DNA of 64,000 bases from Polytrichum commune (Eukaryota > Streptophyta > Polytrichopsida > Polytrichales > Polytrichaceae), in NCBI GenBank assembly GCA_950295325.1, contig OX485807.1, forward strand, positions 39,214,440 to 39,278,439, read 5' to 3'. Shown here one piece after another: positions 58,114-64,000 of the stretch. How positions within the stretch are numbered: position 1 is the stretch's first letter; each line of letters starts with the position of its first letter. The translations under genes and the position numbers were made by a program. A model generated the notes under the pieces. That model saw only the letters and a list, made by a program, of their open reading frames with translations. It made no database searches and was not told the origin of the DNA.

Positions 58114-60255
58114 GTTTTGTTTTGTAAATATATTGTATATTTGCTCAAACATAATTGTTTTGGTGACGCAATTAATGTTCAAACGTTTCAAAACATCCAA
58201 CTATTGTTGTGTGAATGGCAGAGGCTCAACGGTGGCATGTTGAGCAAACATCCCAACATATTCATTTTGGTATACATGGGTGTAAGAGGCTAGGACAACA
58301 CAATCACAAAATTAGTCAACTTACATACAACTTGTAATGTCCATCCCTTGAAGAGGAGGTTACACTTAAATGTGTTAAATTGAGGCTCTCATTTGTGTCA
58401 TACCATGAGCTATCATTTTCATTCATCCATTATGTGTGTAATGCCTATCTTTGGTAGGTGGAATTTGTTAGAAGGACTTGCAAACAAACCAAAGAAAGCT
58501 AGGACAAAGCAATTTATTAGACAAAATTATGAAGGCAAGTGGAGTTGCTTTACAATGTTTTAAGCCTACACAATGTGGTTGGCTTTGGCAATGGCATAAC
58601 TTCTTTTGGCTTAGGTTTGACTACTTATGCACTCATGTACATGGGTTTTCATTTTCTATTGATTTCACTCCCACCTCCCCAAGAGGAAATCATGAAATGG
58701 TTGCTTATGATATTATTTGTGCCCAAGGGCCACACAAAGTTTATCATGATGGCGGCTAATGTACCCACCATCTTGAGGCCAATAGGTTTGGAGGACGATT
58801 TGTGCTCGACCCTCGTGTACTTATTTACATTTGACACACATTGTTCACCTTGTAACACCTAAGTTGCACAAGCATTTATGAAGAGGGACTTGAATTCACA
58901 CACTCCTTCAATTAACAAATGTTTCTTTCTAATATGATAAGGACATTTGAAAAGAGGATGAACTATCTATAATAAAGATATCACTCATCATGAAACATAT
59001 TTGTTGTTATTATGTAAACAATGTAATTATGCAATTGTGGATCACCTCTGATTATAGTAGTTGCAAGGATCCATTCCGGCTCCTTTGTAAATCATGCTTA
59101 AAGAGGGACTATTGGTCAAATAACATGAGTACGTATATTTTGGGTGTTTGTGAGCTTGTCTTAGGCTTATGATGTACAAGATTTGAATACAACAAAACCA
59201 TGTGAAGTGGCTATAAATTATTTGACATGTGAACTTGTCAAGATGTCACATCCTTTTCTTGGATTATATGAGTTATACAATGCTTGCATGCTTATTGAGT
59301 GGTGCTTGCGCATGTGAGAACGGTGATTGTTCTATTCTTGTGAGAGTGGCATGACCTCTTGTGGGCCTCTTGTCATTGTCAAGGAGGTGTGGCTCTAGCT
59401 CCACCAAATAATTATAAGCAATGTAACAAGTGTTGGTATAAAGTAGTTGGTTTTTTGTTTTGTTTATGGAAGATATAGTCTTTATTGAGCATAGACATCT
59501 GGAAGGGTTCAAAGAGATTGTTACCATATGTGATAAGCATCTTGAACTAAAATTAATTTCAAAATTGAGTTGCCACATGTCACTTTTTATTTATTAGTTG
59601 GAACTTCTACATAGTTTCATGTTTCACCTTCAAATAATAGCATTTTGACATCAATTCAGTGGCAAACATGCTTATCACCTAAGTTATGTGTGCCTAGAAA
59701 TAATACTGCTCTTAAAGTGACACTCTTATTTCATCCTTAAAGGTGTTAACAAGTGAGTGTGATGGTGCATCAAGTAAATCAAAGTTAAAAATAACTATTC
59801 ATATGCAACATTAAGTACAAAATAACATCACTCTATTAAGTGAAACCACCCCAAAAGCAATTCACTTTGACAATTTATAGGGAGTCACAAAACGATTTAT
59901 TTTACTAATTTACGATGAGCATGTTCTTAATCCATTTGCTAACTTAAACTGATTTTCTTGAAATATTTCAAATTTTTAAGAAACCCAACATTAGCAAAAA
60001 CCATTGGGGTGTCAGTTTCATGACCACTTTCCTTTTGGTATGAACGAGGAGTATTGTATGCACATGTGTTCCCTCCATTAAAAGTATAAATTTGGAGCTT
60101 CTATTAGAAGATATTAATGCACTTAAAGTGGGGATGTGATACATTGGTAGCACCTATGTGGCCAATATTTTTTTTATAATAAACTTGTAGAAATCCTTCA
60201 AAAGTTTGGAGCTTCAATTACAATGCAGGTTTCCAAAAGTGTCACGTGGAGCTTG
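58114..60255. other. Intergenic stretch, nothing recognised
   Basis: Open frames of 60-107 codons overlap on both strands around 58478-58862 and 59273-59578. None shows a known domain. No terminal repeats identified. Confidence 0.5.
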
Positions 60256-60529
60256 TGTATATTGAAGCACAATAGAACTAGAGATCAGATTGCACAAGCA
60301 AATACACATATAGAAAGGCATATGAACAATGCTTGGAGTGAGATGATCACCTCCACCCCTTGCCTTACCCTTTATTGCATTTTCCTCCTTGGTTCATACA
60401 ATAAATATGGGATATCACAACTCCCACTTCTGCACAAACCATATGGGTTTATTCAAACTTTATTCACTCTTAAACCTTTAACAAACACTACTCTATGACT
60501 ACGAGCAACCTAATACTCTACCTTCAACA
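60256..60529 (-). repeat. 3' LTR of the minus-strand copia element
   Basis: It begins TGTATATTG (the LTR end in element orientation reads ...CA) and matches the right LTR over at least 200 bp. I place its other edge at CA 60528-60529, because CTCTTATTTTT follows, which is a purine tract in element orientation. That edge is a guess. Confidence 0.65.
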
Positions 60530-61086
60530 CTCTTATTTTTGCGAGTAGTCAAAGGATTTGAATATCATTGCCCTTGATCGTAATTGTTGCTTATTATTCC
60601 TAAATACCATATTTCCAATTGATATGGTTTCACACAACTTCAAATTTTCATCCACATATGTCTTATTTTCCCTTTCTCCAACATGTTGGTACAATATGAG
60701 GTTGCTCCACCATCCTCCAAATACCTATCACACCATTGTAAGGTATTTTTGCTCCTCTAAAAGCTGCCCCTTTTCATCAACACCTAAACTTGATTGCATT
60801 CGATTAGTACAATTGTCTTGAGGTGGTGGTGTTGAAGAGCACCATTTGTTTGTTGGACCTCCTTTTGATGCTTGAATTGCAACTAGGTTATCTCTCACTT
60901 GCTCCTCACACTCCTCAATATCTTCACCAAGATCAAACGTAGGTGATTTGAAAGGTTAGGCCATTCCAACCATCATAGGAGCCTCATTTTTTCCACTTGG
61001 AAGCATTTTCAAATCGCTTCCACTACTCGTACTAGCATCTATGAACACATCTCTCATGCAGCCAACCACGTCCAAATGTGCTACAT
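60530..61086 (-). other. Internal copia segment, not assigned
   Basis: On the minus strand there is an acidic open segment containing LGEDIEECEEQVRDNLVA near 60925-60872, with stops on both sides. It might be the linker between integrase and reverse transcriptase, but no catalytic motif is visible. Confidence 0.35.
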
Positions 61087-62403
61087 CTAACAACTTTTTT
61101 GCTTGCGATCCCCTATCATTGGAGAATGACGCCCTAAGTTGTTGTCCCTCATTGCATGTTTACGAATTGATGAAGATGCAATACAAAGAATTTTGCTAAG
61201 ATTCATGCCACTCATTATGTTTTTAAGTGTATGAATACACTTCACATTCAAATGTCCAAGCGGACAATTCCAAAACTCAAATGCACCATCTTTCCTCATG
61301 ATTACACTAAATCCACCGCATCCGCTATATGCACATTCTTAAAGTTCATTTCGTACAAATTGCCAATATGTAGTCCTATTGAAATCACCTCTCCATCTGG
61401 ACCTCTTACAATACATTCATTTAGGTTGAATTGTATTTTCAACCCAATTGACAACAATTTGCTCACCAAGAGCAAATTTGCTTGCAATTTGGGTACAAGA
61501 AAAATATTTTTGATACGAATTATTTTGATTTTATCTTTCACCATCACCTTGATCACAATGGAATCAATCCCGATTGTTTTCACAACGTTATCATCATCCA
61601 AATATATATTGTGTGAAGCAATAACCTCATACGTATCAAATGCCGTCCTACATGAAGTTATGTAGTTCGATGTTTCCAAATCCATAATTCATTTATACAT
61701 CGCCATTGAATGCGCTCCATTTTGCGTTACAACTGCATAGTCAACATCTTTGTTGGTGTTGTTTGCATTCTCTCACTTCATGTTCTTTGTATTGTAACAA
61801 AAACGCATAATGTGAGCCGGTTTGTCGTGATAGTAGCACGTCTTGATATCTTTGCACCATTGATGGATTGTTCCCTTTGGCTTGATGCAATACCATTCTG
61901 GCAATATAACCTTGGGGTTCTTTTTCTTTTCTCTTTGATATCTCGTGCATCAAACGTGCCATCACGTACTTCATAATAAGGTCCATCATTGGCATCGTCT
62001 CCAAGGCCATGATCAAGTGTTCGAACAAATGTGACAAACTCTCCAACAAAATCATCATAACATCTTTGTTTCACACAAGTACCTCCAAGCAAGCAAGTTG
62101 ATCTACAAGTGCCTTGACCTGGTTGATGTGGTGTATCAAGTCATCATTTTTGTACATCTTGCATGTGAAGAACTTGTGGCGAACGAAGAGAATGTTCGAC
62201 AAGTTCTTTGTCTCGTGGATGTTGCAAAGGGTTTTCATGCCTATACTGGTCATTTGCAACTCCTTATGTGCGCAACTTGATTGTCCGTCAAGTTGAGCAC
62301 AATGATAGACATTCCTTTTTATACATGCCTTTGGTATTCCTTTTTCACTTTCTGATCGACGTTGAAAAATGGAGTTGCCTAATATTTGTTCACAATGCCC
62401 CAA
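61087..62403 (-). pseudogene. Copia gag-protease remnant with degenerate active sites
   Basis: Read on the minus strand, gag comes first at 62403-62071: KNLSNILFVRHKFFTCKM, then INQVKALVDQLACLE. It continues after a frameshift at 62092-61778 with FVGEFVTFVRTL. The zinc knuckle near 61840-61799 reads CYYHDKPAHIMRFC, where the second cysteine of the usual CX2CX4HX4C is histidine. The protease region (61685-61302) begins MDLETSNYIT, where a D(S/T)GA active site is expected; the aspartate remains but SGA is lost. It continues with IKNIFLVPKLQANLLLVSKL. The GAG-pre-integrase block CPLGHLNVKCIHTLKNIM (61260-61207) follows. The frames are interrupted, and the enzyme parts downstream are missing. Confidence 0.82.
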
Positions 62404-62529
62404 AGGTTCACAAAAGCCAATCCCATCTCCAATTTAAACCTCTAAATATTAAAGTTCTCTCCATTGAACTTGTCAATAACTCTAGCACCGTCACCCTCAA
62501 ATGATGCCATCTTACGCTCAATAATTGGG

Positions 62530-63780
62530 AATATAATTTCTATGAACTCAGATTAACCTTTCCCAAAACTTATATATGCACCCAATGGCTTTACAAACCT
62601 CAATCAACCCATTTAAAGCTCAAAGAATTCCTTGTCCTCAACCCATTCAAGTCAAATATTTTTGCTCTCAATCCACTCAAGCTGGATTAAATTGCATTTA
62701 GATGAACCCTTGAACATTCAATCCACTCAATTCAAGTTCTTTTGCTTTCCAATATGCCTTTTCACACTCATTCTGCTTAAGTAAGATGCTTTTGAGCTAT
62801 AATGAACCCCCTTGCTCTCAAAAATACCTTTGCACCATCAATCCACTCAAATTGGATCCATTTGAACTCAAATGAACAATTTTGGTCTCAAATGTCCCCT
62901 TGCACCTTTAATCAAATCAACTTAGCCCTCATGGTCTCAAATGTGCCTTTACGCCCTCTATCCACGCAAACAAAGTCCTTAAATCAAACGTGCCTATGCA
63001 TCCTCTAATCAATCAAATCAAGTCCTTTTGAACCCAAATGTTCCTATATAGCCTCAAACCACTCAAACTAAATCATGCCCTCTTCAACGTTAATGTGTTT
63101 TTCCACTCCAATTGAGTCATCTTCAACTCAAATGTACTTTTGCACCCACTTTAACTCTATCGTTCCTTTACACCTTCAACCACTCAAATCAGGCCCTTCT
63201 CAATTCACATATGTTTCCAACATCAAGCCACTCAAATTAATCCTTTTCCAACTCAAATGTGCTTTGGCAACTTCAAATTATTCAATGGAAGCCATCTTCA
63301 ACTCAAGTGTGCCTTCCCAACTTCAAACCACTCAAATCAAGTTTTTTCCAACTCACATGTGTTTTTGCACCCTCAAGTCACTCAAATATGTACAATCGCA
63401 CTCACCGACCTCAAATCATGTCCTCTTCACCTCGAATGACCTTAATACTCTCAAATGTATACAAGTTGCACTCAATACCCTCAAATCATGACCTCTTGAA
63501 CTCAAATGACGTTAATATGGTCAAATGTGCACAACATGCACTCAACATCCTCAATTCATGCTTTCTTACTCTCAAATGAACACAATACCCTCAAATGTGC
63601 ACATTTGCACTCCACAAATTAAACCCTCTTACACTCAAATGACCTTCAATTACACAAATGCAATCAACCAACTCAAATCAACACTTACAACCTCCAAAAC
63701 TCCTTTGAGCATTAAAACCTCTCAAGATCCACTCCCTAACCAACAATCAATCAAATCTCTAATTCTGGAACTTGCGTAAG
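62530..63780 (-). repeat. Degenerate minisatellite-like leader of the copia element
   Basis: On the plus strand, CTCAAATGTGC-type words are followed by TTTTGCACC-type words and CCACTCAAAT. They recur every 40-60 bp about twenty times (for example near 62894, 62936, 63125, 63250, 63300, 63350). The array lies between the 5' LTR (63789) and gag, so it is the element's leader. Its repeat composition makes long but meaningless open frames on the plus strand. Confidence 0.75.
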
Positions 63781-63788
63781 TGGACCCA

Positions 63789-64000
63789 TGACCTATTGAA
63801 ACATAATAAAACCAGAGATTAGATTGTACAAGCAAATACACATACACATAGGCACATGAACAATGCTTAGAGCGAGATGAACACCTCCACCCTTTGTTTT
63901 GCCCTTTATTGCATTTTTCCTCCTTGTCCCATACAATGAATATGGGATATCTCAACTCCCACTTCTCCACAAACCATATGGGTTTATTCAAACCTTATTC
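63789..64000 (-). repeat. 5' LTR of the minus-strand copia element (truncated by the window)
   Basis: It begins TGACCTATTG and matches the 60256 LTR to the last base of the window. Immediately to its left, GGACCCA reads TGGGTCC in element orientation, so a primer-binding site beginning TGG abuts the LTR, although the tRNA is not the usual initiator methionine. Confidence 0.72.

Larger units (their letters stand above)
60256..64000 (-). mobile_element. Ty1/copia element, minus strand, deleted, running past the window end
   Basis: Direct repeats at 60256 and 63789 align for at least 200 bp to the window end (shared ACAAGCAAATACACATA, GAACAATGCTT, CACAAACCATATGGGTTTAT) and act as the LTRs. Between them, on the minus strand, lie a leader, gag, a zinc knuckle, protease and GAG-pre-integrase blocks. 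Integrase core, reverse transcriptase and RNase H were not recognised. The internal region is only about 3.3 kb, short for a full copia. Confidence 0.82.

Noticed and set aside
61231-61665. Plus-strand 144-codon frame
   Set aside because: It is antisense to the copia protease region read on the minus strand, which has recognisable motifs.
63075-63579. Plus-strand frames of 106-138 codons
   Set aside because: They arise from the CTCAAATG-type repeat array in the copia leader, and their Ser/Thr/Leu-rich repeats are compositional.
1-64000. CRISPR array, bacterial-type operon or ribosomal RNA genes
   Set aside because: No regularly spaced identical repeats with unique spacers, no rRNA or intact tRNA gene, and the content is clearly plant nuclear DNA.

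Overview
The window looks like intergenic nuclear DNA of a seed plant. It is AT-rich, with many stacked transposable elements and very few intact reading frames. The one gene I identify with confidence is an uninterrupted SNU13/15.5K (NHP2-like 1) coding sequence at 38582-38968, with a plant-type ribosome-biogenesis promoter (Site II TGGGCC motifs plus an AAACCCTA telo-box). The repeats are of plant genome types: pogo-like Tc1/mariner, hAT, Mutator-like, PIF/Harbinger-like and CACTA-like elements, and Ty1/copia remnants. I cannot name the species.

Left part (1-14.8 kb): weakly structured DNA holding a palindrome-ended MITE (3.7-4.0 kb), a tandem duplication inside a cluster of AACTATAGTT palindromes (4.6-5.4 kb), a GC-richer stretch with a possible small gene of unknown function (TATA at 6671, ORF 7451-7798) whose flanks carry tandem duplications, a broken unrecognised ORF at 10.3-10.75 kb, and parts of a large diverged dispersed repeat family.

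Transposon nest (14.8-21.7 kb): a deleted pogo-like element (14807-17086) carries a deleted hAT element (15103-16297, 8-bp target duplication). Next comes a copia 5' LTR (17104-17362). A Mutator-like element with internal 188-bp repeats (17382-18543) interrupts that copia's primer-binding site, and the frameshifted copia gag-pol remnant runs to about 21.7 kb.

Middle (21.7-38 kb): AT-rich DNA and a MITE garden. It holds three of the four copies of a roughly 500-bp PIF/Harbinger-like MITE (26.2, 27.7 and 37.5 kb), one copy of a second PIF-like family with a nested TA-flanked insert (28.6-29.8 kb), two long near-perfect hairpins (27.2 and 31.3 kb), a 178-bp CACTA MITE (32.4 kb) and a diverged tandem array with its own insertion (33.2-35.5 kb).

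Right part (38-64 kb): SNU13 and a diverged tandem duplication just downstream of it, the other two copies of the second PIF-like family (41.8 and 52.0 kb), a GC-richer stretch with no recognisable gene (43-45.6 kb), the fourth 500-bp MITE (49.1 kb), and a second pogo-like copy (57002-58111, minus strand) that preserves the empty hAT target site. At the right edge is a minus-strand copia element (60256 to beyond the window end) with degenerate gag, zinc knuckle and protease and a long minisatellite-like leader. No operon-like cooperation exists here. The biology is one housekeeping gene embedded in layered insertions whose order can be read from target-site duplications and empty sites.
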